A DNA stretch of 55,219 bases from Deltaproteobacteria bacterium (lineage in GTDB: Bacteria > Myxococcota > UBA727 > VGSZ01): the NCBI GenBank assembly GCA_020850995.1, contig JADZDP010000057.1, forward strand, positions 1 through 55,219, in the 5' to 3' direction. The notes below the pieces were generated by a model. It saw only the letters and a program-made list of their open reading frames with translations. It was not told the DNA's origin and did not search any database. Shown in pieces: positions 17,984 through 26,633 of the stretch. How positions within the stretch are numbered: the first letter of the stretch is position 1; every line of letters starts with the position of its first letter. The position numbers and the translations under genes were made by a program.

Positions 17984-18481
17984 TCAGCCCGACGCGGCCA
18001 TGGGGGGCGCGCTGCGGCGGTCGGGGTCCTTGCGCATGATGCGCTCGAGGATGAGCTTGAGCTCAGGGAGCCGCTCGCCGCGTTTGGCCTCGAGCCAGGC
18101 CACGGCCTTGTCCTCTGCCGGACCCACCTGCGCCTCGAAGCGCTGGGGGCGCAGCCACGACAGCGCCGTGAGCATGCCCCGCGCCAGCGGGTTGTCGGTG
18201 ACGACGGCGAAGTAGGGCCGGAAGTGCGCGTTCGAGGTGGCCTCGGCCACCTTGCGGCGCCACACGCTGTTGGGCAGCGGGTGGCCTGGGTCGATGACGA
18301 TGAGCAAGGCGAGGCGCTTGTCGCCCCCGAACACGGCCTCGGCAGCGGAGCTCAGCCGCTCGATATGCGGACCGAAGTCGTTTTCCTCGTCGCCGCCTCG
18401 GGCGATGCGGCAAACGAGCACGGCGCGGGCCTGGTTGAACTCGCTGTAGTACACGGACGGACCCTCGAGATACCTTGCCAC
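17984..18481 (-). CDS. Conserved-looking protein of unknown function (SpoIIAA-like size)
   Basis: A 165-residue soluble protein with a GTG start: VARYLEGPSVYYSEFNQARA, then ALLIVIDPGHPLPNSVWRRK and AHFRPYFAVVTDNPLARGML. The alternation of short hydrophobic strands with helices and the phrase FAVVTDN recall STAS/SpoIIAA-like folds found in many myxobacterial regulators, but I cannot confirm that by eye. It converges on the histidine kinase with only 4 bp between stops, and diverges from the zinc-ribbon membrane protein across about 73 bp. Confidence 0.6.
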   Translation of the reverse strand: MARYLEGPSVYYSEFNQARAVLVCRIARGGDEENDFGPHIERLSSAAEAVFGGDKRLALLIVIDPGHPLPNSVWRRKVAEATSNAHFRPYFAVVTDNPLARGMLTALSWLRPQRFEAQVGPAEDKAVAWLEAKRGERLPELKLILERIMRKDPDRRSAPPMAASG

Positions 18482-18554
18482 GGTAGCGCGCAGGTGCCTG
18501 GTGCGGCAATCGATGGGGTGGCGCGCGGGCGCCCGGTTGGACGACGATGGGCGA

Positions 18555-19697
18555 ATGATCGCTCATCGCGGTGTCGAGCTCTACTGTCGTCGCTGCGGCG
18601 GGAGGCGCTTCGAGCCGCGCCCCGCGCCCGACCTGGTGTGCGAGTGCGGCGCCGGGCTCTACCGCAGAGACGGCGAGCCGCCGCGACCGTCGACGCACTG
18701 GCTGCAAATCGCGCGCTCGTTCGTGACCCTGCGGGGCGTCTTCTTTTTCGCCACCGTCGCGGTCCTCGGCGCCTTGCCCATCGGCCTCGCGCAACGCATC
18801 GCCGCCGTGCTCGTGTACCTGGCGGCCATCAAGATGGCCATGCGCGCCATGAAGGTGACGCGCAACGAGCCCATCCAGTTCCCCGAGGTCAGCGCCGACG
18901 AGCTGTTCGACTTCGGCACGCTCATCCCCGCCGCGGTGTTCGTGGTGGTGTTCACCTGGGCGCCGCCCATCCTGCTCGCCTTTGGCGCCAGCGGCGCGCT
19001 CGATTTCACGCCCGAGACGCGCGATACGCGCGAGGCGCCTGCCTTCGTCGCGCCCGACGACCTGCCGGACGCGGCTCGCTTCGGAGCCGACGTGGAGGAC
19101 CTCCGCGGCCTTGGCGTCGACACCCGCTTCGCAGCCGACGAGGCAGCCGACCTGCCGCCGATCCCCGACGAGCTGGAGGACGGGGGTGGCAGCCCATGGT
19201 CGCTCGTCGCGATCATCGTCGGGCTGCTCCTGCTCGCGTGGGCGCCGATGGCGCTGGTCTTGTACCTGCGCACCGGCACCACCTTCGGCTTCTTCCATGT
19301 GCCCGGTGGCATAGGCGCGCTGCGCGCCGATCCCGTTGGCTACCTGGCGCTCGCGGCGCTGGTGTTGCCCACCATGGGCGTACGCTTCGTCGCCGACCTC
19401 ATGCAGGCGGCGCTCCCCTTCGTGCTGGCGCCGCCCATCGTCGCGGGGAAGGCCGCGGCCATCATCCTCGGCTGGGGCATCGCTGGGCTCTACGTGCGCC
19501 AGCACGCGCGCAGCTACGACATGCCCGTCGACGAGGACGACTGGGTGCTGTTCACGCGCTTCCCGCAGGAGGCGCCGGTACCGGTGGCGTCCGCGCGCCC
19601 CACCGCCATCGACCTCGACGAGCCGCCCCTGGTGCGCGGCGCCGCCCTCGACAGTGGCGACGATCTGCCGGTGATCGCGGGCAAGCTCGTGCCGTGA
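18555..19697 (+). CDS. Zinc-ribbon multi-pass membrane protein
   Basis: A 380-residue protein starting MIAHRGVELYCRRCGGRRFE. Two Cys pairs (CRRCGG and CECGAG) form a zinc ribbon of about 30 residues, followed by four or five hydrophobic segments (FFFATVAVLGALPIGLAQRI, LIPAAVFVVVFTWAPPILLA, LVAIIVGLLLLAWAPMALVL, and two near residues 270-310). An acidic loop of about 80 residues separates the second and third. The layout resembles DUF4013/Yip1-type membrane proteins with an added zinc ribbon. The start at 18555 was chosen because it sits directly before the ribbon. Function unknown. Confidence 0.68.
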   Translation: MIAHRGVELYCRRCGGRRFEPRPAPDLVCECGAGLYRRDGEPPRPSTHWLQIARSFVTLRGVFFFATVAVLGALPIGLAQRIAAVLVYLAAIKMAMRAMKVTRNEPIQFPEVSADELFDFGTLIPAAVFVVVFTWAPPILLAFGASGALDFTPETRDTREAPAFVAPDDLPDAARFGADVEDLRGLGVDTRFAADEAADLPPIPDELEDGGGSPWSLVAIIVGLLLLAWAPMALVLYLRTGTTFGFFHVPGGIGALRADPVGYLALAALVLPTMGVRFVADLMQAALPFVLAPPIVAGKAAAIILGWGIAGLYVRQHARSYDMPVDEDDWVLFTRFPQEAPVPVASARPTAIDLDEPPLVRGAALDSGDDLPVIAGKLVP

Positions 19698-19713
19698 TGC
19701 GGCGCCACCGATG

Positions 19714-19733
19714 GGCGGCGGCCGATCGCCGCC
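19714..19733. terminator. Hairpin between convergent genes
   Basis: GGCGGCG and CGCCGCC flank a 6-nt loop (GCCGAT) in the 52-bp gap between the membrane-protein stop and the oxidoreductase stop. Candidate bidirectional terminator without a T-run. Confidence 0.4.
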
Positions 19734-19749
19734 GCGCCTCCGCCGCACC

Positions 19750-21774
19750 TCAGGTCGCGGCCCGAAGCTCGATCCGATTGTCGGAGAAGGTGCTGCCCAT
19801 GCCGAAGTCGGTGAGGCGTTTGCTCATGAGCGTGTTGACGGTGGGGCCGCCGGCCTCGGCGAGGCTGTAGACGCCCTCGGCCACGGCCACGCCTGGGGGC
19901 ACGTCGTCGGTGACGACCAGCACGACGCGCGCCTCGCCGAGCTCGTTGAACGCCACCACTGTGTCTCCGTCGCTCAGGGCGCGCTGCGCGGCCTCGCTCG
20001 GGTGCACGCGCAGGGTGGGGCGCGGCGCGCGCAGCTTGTCGATCAGGTCGGCGCGCTCGCTGAACGACGAATTCAAGCGGTGGAGCGCGGGCGTGGGGTG
20101 CAGGCGCAGCGGGTAGCGGCGCTTGGTCTCGTCGTCGACGTCGTCGGCGGCGGCGAGCACGAAGGCGGGCTGCTCGTCGGTGGGCGCGATGCGGATCCTC
20201 CCCGTGGGCGTGAGCCAGCGGTCGCGCGGCGGCGTGAGCCGCACCGGCACCCCGTGCGCGAGCGCGTCCGCGTCGGTGGCGGCGCGCAGCGCCGAGGGCT
20301 GTGCGACGAGCGCGTCGATGTGCTCGTCGGCGCTTCGCTGGAACACCTCGTCGGTGAAGCCGAGCGCGCGCGCCAGCGTGCGCACGGTGTCCCAGTTGGA
20401 GCGGCTCTCCCCCAGCGGCGCGATGGCGGGCCGCGTGCGTTGCAGCCAGAACTGCCCGTAGCTCCTGTACAGGTCTGCGGTCTCGAGCATGGTGGGCGCG
20501 GGCAACACCACGTCGGCGTAGTTGGCCGTGTCCGTGAGGAAGCGCTCGTGCACCACCGTGAAGAGGTCGGCGCGCGCCAGGCCACGCAGCACGGCGCCTT
20601 GATCGGGACAGACCGCGGCCGGGTTGCAGTGGGAGACGTAGATCGACTGCACCGGCGGATCGCGCAGCGCGGTGAGCGCGTGACCGAGCTGGTTCAAGCT
20701 GATGACGCGCGTGGGTCGCGGCAGCAGGTCCTCGCGCACGAAGGGGGCGAGGTTGACGGCGCCGCCGGTGCCGGTGCTGGCGAGCAGGCCGGCGCCACGT
20801 CTGCGCCACGCGCCCACCGCCGCCGGCAGCGCGAGCATGGCGCGCAGCACGGCGGCGCCGTTGGCGGCGCGAAAGGGCCCCCCGCCCACGCGGATGAAGG
20901 GTGCGCGCGCCCGCGCGTAACGTCGCGCGAGCTCGGCGATGGTGGCCGCGTCGACGCCACAGCGCTCGGCGGCGCGCGCTGGATCGTGCTCGGCGCGCGC
21001 CACGCGTTCCAGCGCGGCGAAGCCCTCGACGTCGACGTGCTCGGCGATGAACGCGCGATCGATGAGCGCCTCGCCGGCCAGCACCGCCAGCATGCCGAGC
21101 GCCAGCGCGCCGTCGAAGCCCGGACGCACCAGCACCACCTGGTCAGCGAAGGCCGCGCTTGGCTGTCGCCAGGTGTCGATGAGCACGACATGGGCGCCGC
21201 GGCGGCGCGCCGTCTTCACCAAGTTGAGGAAGTGCAGGTTGGTGGCGAGGGCGTTGATGCCCCACAGGATGACGAGGTCGGCGTGAACCACCTCCTCGGG
21301 ATCGGGCCCCGGGGTATCGCCCATGACCTGTTTCCAGCCCGCGTCTTGCGCTGGTGTGCAGATGCCGCGATCGAGGCGCGACGCGCCGAGCTTGTGAAAC
21401 AGCGCGTGGGTGGCGTTGCGCTGGATGAGCCCCATGGTGCCGGCGTACGACACCGGCAGGATCGCCTCGCCGCCTGACGCCGCCACGATGGCGCGCCAGC
21501 GCTCGACGACGTGCGCCACGGCCTCGTCCCAGGACACGGGCGCGAAGCGCCCCTCACCCTTGGTGCCCACGCGCACGAGCGGCGTCAGCACGCGTCCCTC
21601 GGCATGCACGGTGCGCTCGTAGTGGCTGACCTTGGGGCACAGGACGCCACGCGTGAAGCCATGCTCCGGATCGCCGCGCACCGCCACCACGCGCTCCTGG
21701 TCGACGTCGACGACGAGCCCACAGCAGTCCGGGCAGTCATGGGGGCATACCGAGCGATGCACCGTGAGGGTCAC
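19750..21774 (-). CDS. Molybdopterin oxidoreductase with N-terminal [4Fe-4S] site
   Basis: A 674-residue member of the DMSO reductase superfamily. The N-terminus CPHDCPDCCGLVV, followed by GVLCPKVSHYERT, gives the four-Cys [4Fe-4S] ligand set. DLVILWGINALATNLHF, RVGGGPFRAANGA and ANYADVVLPAPTMLETADLY are bis-MGD cofactor-binding regions, and the C-terminal molybdopterin dinucleotide-binding domain spans about 560-670. No Tat signal is visible, so the enzyme is probably cytosolic, like assimilatory nitrate reductase/formate dehydrogenase-like relatives. The substrate cannot be inferred. The GTG start at 21774 overlaps the TGA of a short upstream reading frame as GTGA. Confidence 0.9.
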   Translation of the reverse strand: MTLTVHRSVCPHDCPDCCGLVVDVDQERVVAVRGDPEHGFTRGVLCPKVSHYERTVHAEGRVLTPLVRVGTKGEGRFAPVSWDEAVAHVVERWRAIVAASGGEAILPVSYAGTMGLIQRNATHALFHKLGASRLDRGICTPAQDAGWKQVMGDTPGPDPEEVVHADLVILWGINALATNLHFLNLVKTARRRGAHVVLIDTWRQPSAAFADQVVLVRPGFDGALALGMLAVLAGEALIDRAFIAEHVDVEGFAALERVARAEHDPARAAERCGVDAATIAELARRYARARAPFIRVGGGPFRAANGAAVLRAMLALPAAVGAWRRRGAGLLASTGTGGAVNLAPFVREDLLPRPTRVISLNQLGHALTALRDPPVQSIYVSHCNPAAVCPDQGAVLRGLARADLFTVVHERFLTDTANYADVVLPAPTMLETADLYRSYGQFWLQRTRPAIAPLGESRSNWDTVRTLARALGFTDEVFQRSADEHIDALVAQPSALRAATDADALAHGVPVRLTPPRDRWLTPTGRIRIAPTDEQPAFVLAAADDVDDETKRRYPLRLHPTPALHRLNSSFSERADLIDKLRAPRPTLRVHPSEAAQRALSDGDTVVAFNELGEARVVLVVTDDVPPGVAVAEGVYSLAEAGGPTVNTLMSKRLTDFGMGSTFSDNRIELRAAT

Positions 21775-21965
21775 GCAGGTCTTCTAGCAGGCTGCGGCCG
21801 GGCGAGCAGCGTGAGCTTCTTGCGGGAAGGCGCCGGCGGGCTGGACCCCACTGCGATGGCAAGCGCCGGCGCGAAAACCGTGGGCGGCGACGTGGCGCCG
21901 TCGATGCGCACGCCCGCAGTGTGCTCCTCGACGCGCCCTGCTGCAGAATGGCAACGGCAACCTGC
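21771..21965 (-). pseudogene. Possible 3' remnant of a gene cut by a 165-bp repeat
   Basis: The gap 21775-22141 (367 bp) has no complete gene. On the minus strand an open frame with strong G/C at third positions reads HTAGVRIDGATSPPTVFAPA and ends in PARRPA, and its TGA overlaps the next GTG as GTGA, the same coupling seen between intact pairs here. Its upstream end runs straight into the repeat at 21966-22130, which offers only a start of its own (ATG near 22055). I read it as the C-terminal stub of a disrupted gene; it may also be chance. Confidence 0.3.
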
Positions 21966-22130
21966 TAAGGGCCCGCGAACGGACAACTCAATCGTCCTCG
22001 CGAGCGATCCATCGTCGCTGGCGGCGTCGCGTCCTCGGTCCGTGGCGACGGCCACGGACCTGCGGGGCTCCTTGCCATCGACGCGCCTCGCTCGCGATCA
22101 CCGATCGACTTGTCCATTCGCGGGCCCTAA
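21966..22130 (-). repeat. 165-bp terminal-inverted-repeat element, copy A
   Basis: Ends TAAGGGCCCGCGAA ... TTCGCGGGCCCTAA, with an imperfect inverted repeat continuing about 40 bases inward. The centre holds a 10-bp hairpin GGTCCGTGGC-GACG-GCCACGGACC. It is in the opposite orientation to the copies at 26456 and 55097. It has no coding capacity of its own and lies 11 bp before the start of the kinase gene. Confidence 0.88.
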
Positions 22131-22141
22131 GGTCCGGGTCG

Positions 22142-24910
22142 ATGATCACCCAGGATCGGGCCACGCTCGGCGCTCGCATGGTGGCGGCCCTGCGTGCGCG
22201 CGGCGCGGTCAGCGAGGCAGAGCTGGCGGCGGCCGCCGAGCACTTCGCGGCCGGGCACTTGCCGTCGACGGCGCTGCGCCTGGCGGGCGTGGCGCCAGAT
22301 CACGTGGTGGCGGCGCTGAGCGAGGCCTGCGGCTTGCCCGCCGCGCCGCCACCGGAGCGGTGGACGGCGGAAGCGCTCCACCTGACCCCAGTCAACGCCA
22401 CCTCGTGGGAGCGGGCGCGCGCGGTCCCCTTCGGCATGAACGGAAGGCGACTGCTGGTGGCCTTCGCCGATCCCGCCCTGGCGGCACGCTCGCAGGCGAG
22501 CCTGCCGCCCCACGACGCGTACTGTTGCCTGGAGGAGGATCTCGAGCGCGCGCTCGAGGCGCTCTTTGGCGGCGCGACCATGATGCCGACGCCGGCGCCG
22601 CAGCGGGACCAGGTGCGGGAACAACAGCGCGCACGGCCGCCCACCGACCCCGGACGCGCGCCGGCCAATGGCCCCCGCGGCACCTTGCACGACCTGGCCC
22701 AGGCGCCCGCGCCAAAGGCTCGCCCGGCGCGCGCCGCGGCCGTGGAGCTGCAGTCGGCAGAGGTGGGGCCGTGGCTGATCGACGCCGAGCTCGCGCAGGG
22801 CGGCATGGGCGTGGTGTACCGCGCCCACGATCGCGAGGGCCGACCCGCTGCGCTCAAGCTGGTGCACGAGCACCTCTTGCACATCGAGGAAGTGCGCGAG
22901 CGCTTCTTGCGTGAGGCGCGCGCGACCCAGCGGCTGCGTCACCCGAACATCGTCAGCGTGCTCGACGTGGGCGCGGAGCACCCCGCCTACCTGGCGGTGG
23001 AGTTCGTCGACGGCGGCACCATCCATGACCTCGTGCGCCGTCACAAGCGCCTGCCCCACGCGGTCGCGCTCGAGATCTTCGCGCAGCTCATCGAAGGGCT
23101 GCGTGCCGCGCACGACGAGCACATCGTCCACCGCGATCTCAAGCCCTCGAACCTCTTGGTGTCGCGCGCGGGCGTGGTGAAGATCGCCGACTTCGGCGTG
23201 GCGCGCGAGCTCGATGCCACCGCGCTCACGCAGACCGGATCGACCCTCGGCACGCCGGCCTACATGAGCCCGGAGCAGATCCACGCCGAGGCCATCGACG
23301 GACGCTCCGACCTCTACACGGCGGGCGTCATCCTCTACGAGCTCATCGCGGGCAGGAAGCCCTACGAGGGTGACTCCGTGGGCGCCATCGTCACGCGCGT
23401 CCTCGAAGCCCGGGCGCCGTCCTTGCTCGAGCTCGACCCGGCCCTGCCCGAGGCGGTCGACGACTTGGTGAAGCTGCTGATGTGCCCCGACCGCGCCGGG
23501 CGCCCCGCCGATGCCGCCACCGTGGCGTCGTGGATCCGACCCTTCATCGAAGAGCAGCGCCGGACCTACCCACACGCGCTTGCGGAGCTGCTGCGCGACC
23601 CGGGCTCCGCGGAGCGCCTGCGCCGCCAGCAGGCAGACGCGTTGGTGGCCTCGGCCAAGAGCCTGTTGCAGTCTGGCATCCAAGGACGCGAGCCCGCCGC
23701 GCTCCAGCTCTATCGCGCCGCGACGCTGACGCCGGCACACGAGGAAGCAGCGCGACTGCTCGAGGGGCTGCGCCAGGCCCACGGTATCTCCTTCGAGCCC
23801 TCGAAGAACCCCAAGCTCGCCGAGGTGGAGCGCGAGCTCACCGCGCGCCCCGACGATCCGGTGCTGCTGCAGCGCGCCGGGCAGCTCTACCGACAAGAGG
23901 GCAACGTCTTCAAGGCGCTGGTCTTCTGGCGTCGCTACCTGCGCGTCCGACCCGATGATGCGTATACGAAGGCGCAGTTGGCGCGGCTCGCTATCCCCAA
24001 CGTCGATGCCACCCTCAAGCTCGCCACCGAGCACTTGCTGGCCGCCGCGTCGTCGCCGCCACGCACCGGCACCCTCGAGCGCATCGCCGGTCACATCGGC
24101 ACCGGCGGGTTCGCGGCGGCCCCGCCGGTGGCACCGCCGCAGCCAAACCAGGTGCGCGTGCTCCCGGGCGTACCGTTGGCGCCGCCGCCGGAGATCGAGA
24201 CCTCGCTCGGTGAGCAAGTGCGCGCGCTGCTCGCGCTCCACGGCGGCAAGCTCATCGCGCTCGTCGTCGTTTGCCTCGTGCTGGTAGGTGCGTTGCGCGG
24301 CGTGCGCGCGTTCATCGCGAGCTCCCAAGCCGAGATCGACGCGAACGCGCGCGGCCAGGTCGCCAATCCCCGCGCGCGCAGCGCCGCGGACGCCGAGGCG
24401 AGCCGCAAGGACATCAGCGACGGGCTCGAGGCGGCCAAGGCCGGCAACTGGGTGGTCGCCGAGGCGCGCGCCACCTCGGTCATCACCCGCGGCGGCGACG
24501 ACGCGGTGCTGGCGCGCGCCTTCGCGCTGCGCGGCCAGGCCCAGCTCGAGCAAGGCAAGCCCGTCGCCGCCGTGGCCGACCTCACCCGGGTCATCGACGG
24601 GTTCCGCAACGATGAATACGCCTACCCTGAAGCGTTGCTGTACCGCGCGCGCGCCCACCAGCGCGCGGGCGACCAGGCCAGCGCCCTCACCGATCTGAAC
24701 GCGTGCGTCGCCTCGCGCGGCTACCAGGGGACGGTCGCCGAGGCGCGCCTCGAGCGCGGGCTCATCAAGAAGGCCACGGGCGACCTCGCGGGGGCGCGCG
24801 CCGACCTGCAGTGGGCCGAGACCTTCTCACTCGGGAGCTCGCAGGTGCGCGTGCGAGCCGCCGAAGCGCTCCGCGAGCTCGAAGGCGGCGAGGCGCCGGA
24901 GGCGCCGTGA
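22142..24910 (+). CDS. Ser/Thr protein kinase with MshEN-like N-terminus and TPR tail
   Basis: A 922-residue Hanks-type kinase. Residues ~1-145 (VVAALSEACGLPAAPPPERW, then ERARAVPFGMNGRRLLVAFA) resemble the N-terminal domain of type II secretion/MSHA ATPases (MshEN), which in some proteins binds c-di-GMP. The kinase domain is at ~210-480: AQGGMGVVYRAH, ALKLV, HRDLKPSNLL, ADFGVARE and GTPAYMSPEQ, with all catalytic residues present. A Pro/Ala linker and a TPR-like region follow, then a transmembrane helix near 705 (LIALVVVCLVLVGALRGV), so the C-terminal tetratricopeptide repeats would be outside the cytoplasm. It is coupled by GTGA to the ATP-grasp-like gene. Confidence 0.9.
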   Translation: MITQDRATLGARMVAALRARGAVSEAELAAAAEHFAAGHLPSTALRLAGVAPDHVVAALSEACGLPAAPPPERWTAEALHLTPVNATSWERARAVPFGMNGRRLLVAFADPALAARSQASLPPHDAYCCLEEDLERALEALFGGATMMPTPAPQRDQVREQQRARPPTDPGRAPANGPRGTLHDLAQAPAPKARPARAAAVELQSAEVGPWLIDAELAQGGMGVVYRAHDREGRPAALKLVHEHLLHIEEVRERFLREARATQRLRHPNIVSVLDVGAEHPAYLAVEFVDGGTIHDLVRRHKRLPHAVALEIFAQLIEGLRAAHDEHIVHRDLKPSNLLVSRAGVVKIADFGVARELDATALTQTGSTLGTPAYMSPEQIHAEAIDGRSDLYTAGVILYELIAGRKPYEGDSVGAIVTRVLEARAPSLLELDPALPEAVDDLVKLLMCPDRAGRPADAATVASWIRPFIEEQRRTYPHALAELLRDPGSAERLRRQQADALVASAKSLLQSGIQGREPAALQLYRAATLTPAHEEAARLLEGLRQAHGISFEPSKNPKLAEVERELTARPDDPVLLQRAGQLYRQEGNVFKALVFWRRYLRVRPDDAYTKAQLARLAIPNVDATLKLATEHLLAAASSPPRTGTLERIAGHIGTGGFAAAPPVAPPQPNQVRVLPGVPLAPPPEIETSLGEQVRALLALHGGKLIALVVVCLVLVGALRGVRAFIASSQAEIDANARGQVANPRARSAADAEASRKDISDGLEAAKAGNWVVAEARATSVITRGGDDAVLARAFALRGQAQLEQGKPVAAVADLTRVIDGFRNDEYAYPEALLYRARAHQRAGDQASALTDLNACVASRGYQGTVAEARLERGLIKKATGDLAGARADLQWAETFSLGSSQVRVRAAEALRELEGGEAPEAP

Positions 24911-26376
24911 GTGGTGCGCACGATGCGCGCGCGCGCCTCGTGAGGGCGCTGCAGCAGCGCGCACAAGAGCTCGGCACCATGCTCGCCAAGCGCGCAGAGG
25001 AGCGGGGCCTAGCCGTCACCGCGGCCGACGGCGCGCGCCGCGCCATTCCCATCGCGCTCCTCCCCGTGGTCCTCGACGACGCCGAGCTGGCGCGTCGGCA
25101 GCGGCTGGCGCGGCTGCTCTCGTCGGCGGGCGTCGCCATGACGGGCCTGGCCCTGGCCCGTCCCGAGCTGCGCGCGCGCCTGCTCGGTACCCTGTCGCCG
25201 CTCGAGGCCGAGCTGGCTGCGGCGCGGCCACCGACCCTGCTCGCCACCACGCGGGTCGACTTCCTCGAGGGCGCCGCCCTGTGCGCGCTCGAGCTCAACG
25301 CCACCATCCCCGCCATGCAGGGCTACTCCGACATCGCCGCCGAGGCGCTCATCGACGTCATCGGCGCGGTCGCTGGCGCCGACGCGTCGACACGCACGCG
25401 TTGGAAGGAGGCCAACGGCTCCAACGCGTACGCCCTCTACCGCGCGCTGCTCGCCGGCGCTGCGCGCGTTCGTCCGGGCCGCGCGCCGACGCGCATGGCA
25501 ATCCTGTGCCGTCGGAATGACGCGCAGCTGAGCGAGCTTGCGTTCTTGCGCGAGCGCTTCGCGGCGTTCGGCACCGACACCGATCTCGTGTACCCCGATG
25601 AGCTCGTCGATGACGACGACGCCGTGCGGGTGGGCGCGCGGCGCTACGACCTCGTCTATCGCCACCTGTTCGTGCGCCGCATCGAGCAACCGGGCGTCGA
25701 CCCGGGCGGACAGGCGCGCCGGCTCTTGCGCGAGGACAACGGCAGGCGCGCGGTGCTGCTCAACCCCGCGGCCTCGCCAGTGGAGGTCAAGGCGGTGTTC
25801 GCGCTGCTCTCGGCGTCGGTGGACGACGACGCGCTCGCCGCCGCCGCCGGGCTCTCCGACGACGAACGCGGCGCCATCGCCGAGGCGGTGCCGTGGACGC
25901 GCGAGCTGCGCGGCGACGAGCTGGCGGAGCGCGTCGCCGCCGACCCCGACCGCTACGTGCTCAAGCGCTCCTGGGACTACGGCGGCCGCGCGGTCTTCAT
26001 CGGACGCGAGCGCGACGAACAAGGCTTCGCCGATCGCGTGCGCTCCGCCTGGCCCGACGTGGAGCCGCGCTGGTCGGCGGTGTGCGCGCGCGCGGCCACC
26101 GACGAGCGCGGCGGTGGCTTCGTCGCTCAAGAGCTTGTGGAAGCGCCGCCGAGCGACAACCTCCTCTGCGACGCCTCCGGCGCCACGCCGCGCATCCTCA
26201 CCGTCGACTTCTCCGCGTATGCCTCGGTGGGGCTCGGCCTCGATCCGCCCTGGGGCGCCGTGTGCCGTGGCGCCCCATCGCGCATCGTCAACATCGTGGG
26301 CGGCGGCGGCGTGGTGCCGGTGCTGCGCGCCACGGTGGCAGGCGAGCTCGCCGAGGCGCTTAGGGCCCGCGAATGA
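24907..26376 (+). CDS. ATP-grasp-like protein (glutathionylspermidine synthase-like)
   Basis: A 489-residue protein with a GTG start overlapping the kinase stop. LCALELNATIPAMQGYSDIA near residue 130 resembles the ExNxxP element of glutathionylspermidine synthase/circularly permuted ATP-grasp proteins. YVLKRSWDYGGRAVFIGRE near 350 fits an ATP-grasp Lys plus glycine loop, and GGFVAQELVEAPPSDN near 405 fits the Q-E-x-V hinge. Amide-ligase activity on a peptide or amine is therefore possible but unproven. The last four codons and the TGA come from the repeat at 26360, so the native C-terminus may have been altered. Co-translation with the kinase suggests a shared process. Confidence 0.6.
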   Translation: MSGAHDARARLVRALQQRAQELGTMLAKRAEERGLAVTAADGARRAIPIALLPVVLDDAELARRQRLARLLSSAGVAMTGLALARPELRARLLGTLSPLEAELAAARPPTLLATTRVDFLEGAALCALELNATIPAMQGYSDIAAEALIDVIGAVAGADASTRTRWKEANGSNAYALYRALLAGAARVRPGRAPTRMAILCRRNDAQLSELAFLRERFAAFGTDTDLVYPDELVDDDDAVRVGARRYDLVYRHLFVRRIEQPGVDPGGQARRLLREDNGRRAVLLNPAASPVEVKAVFALLSASVDDDALAAAAGLSDDERGAIAEAVPWTRELRGDELAERVAADPDRYVLKRSWDYGGRAVFIGRERDEQGFADRVRSAWPDVEPRWSAVCARAATDERGGGFVAQELVEAPPSDNLLCDASGATPRILTVDFSAYASVGLGLDPPWGAVCRGAPSRIVNIVGGGGVVPVLRATVAGELAEALRARE

Positions 26377-26458
26377 ACAAGTCGATCGGTGATCGCGGTC
26401 GAGACGCCCGGGTGGCAAGGCGCGAGTGAGGATCGACTTGTTCGTTCGCGGGCCCTTA
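26360..26458. repeat. 99-bp short derivative with the same terminal repeats, copy B
   Basis: Ends are 25-bp inverted repeats of the form GGGCCCGCGAAtGAACAAGT (one mismatch between arms). The internal sequence differs from the 165-bp copies and lacks the central hairpin. It begins inside the last codons of the ATP-grasp-like gene and shares its right end (TTA) with copy C. Confidence 0.85.
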
Positions 26459-26620
26459 GGGCCCGCGAACGAACAAGTCGATCGGTGATCGCGAGCGAGG
26501 CGCGTCGATGGCAAGGAGCCCCGCAGGGCCGTGGCCGTCGCCACGGACCGAGGACGCGACGCCCCAAGCGACGATGGATCGCTCGCGAGGACGACTGAGT
26601 TGTCCATTCGCGGGCCCTTA
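26456..26620 (+). repeat. 165-bp terminal-inverted-repeat element, copy C
   Basis: Same length as copy A and the reverse orientation; nearly identical to the copy at 55097. It fills the gap between the ends of the converging ATP-grasp-like and SDR genes and could double as a terminator through its inverted ends. Confidence 0.88.
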
Positions 26621-26633
26621 GCCGCTGACGTGG

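Noticed and set aside
22127..24658. Long minus-strand open frame opposite the protein kinase
   Set aside because: The plus strand contains a full set of kinase motifs; the minus frame is compositional.
24907..26376. ATP-grasp-like protein as the maturase for the graspetide-like precursor
   Set aside because: It resembles glutathionylspermidine synthase-type proteins, not the ~320-residue MdnC family, and is 9 kb away in a kinase operon.
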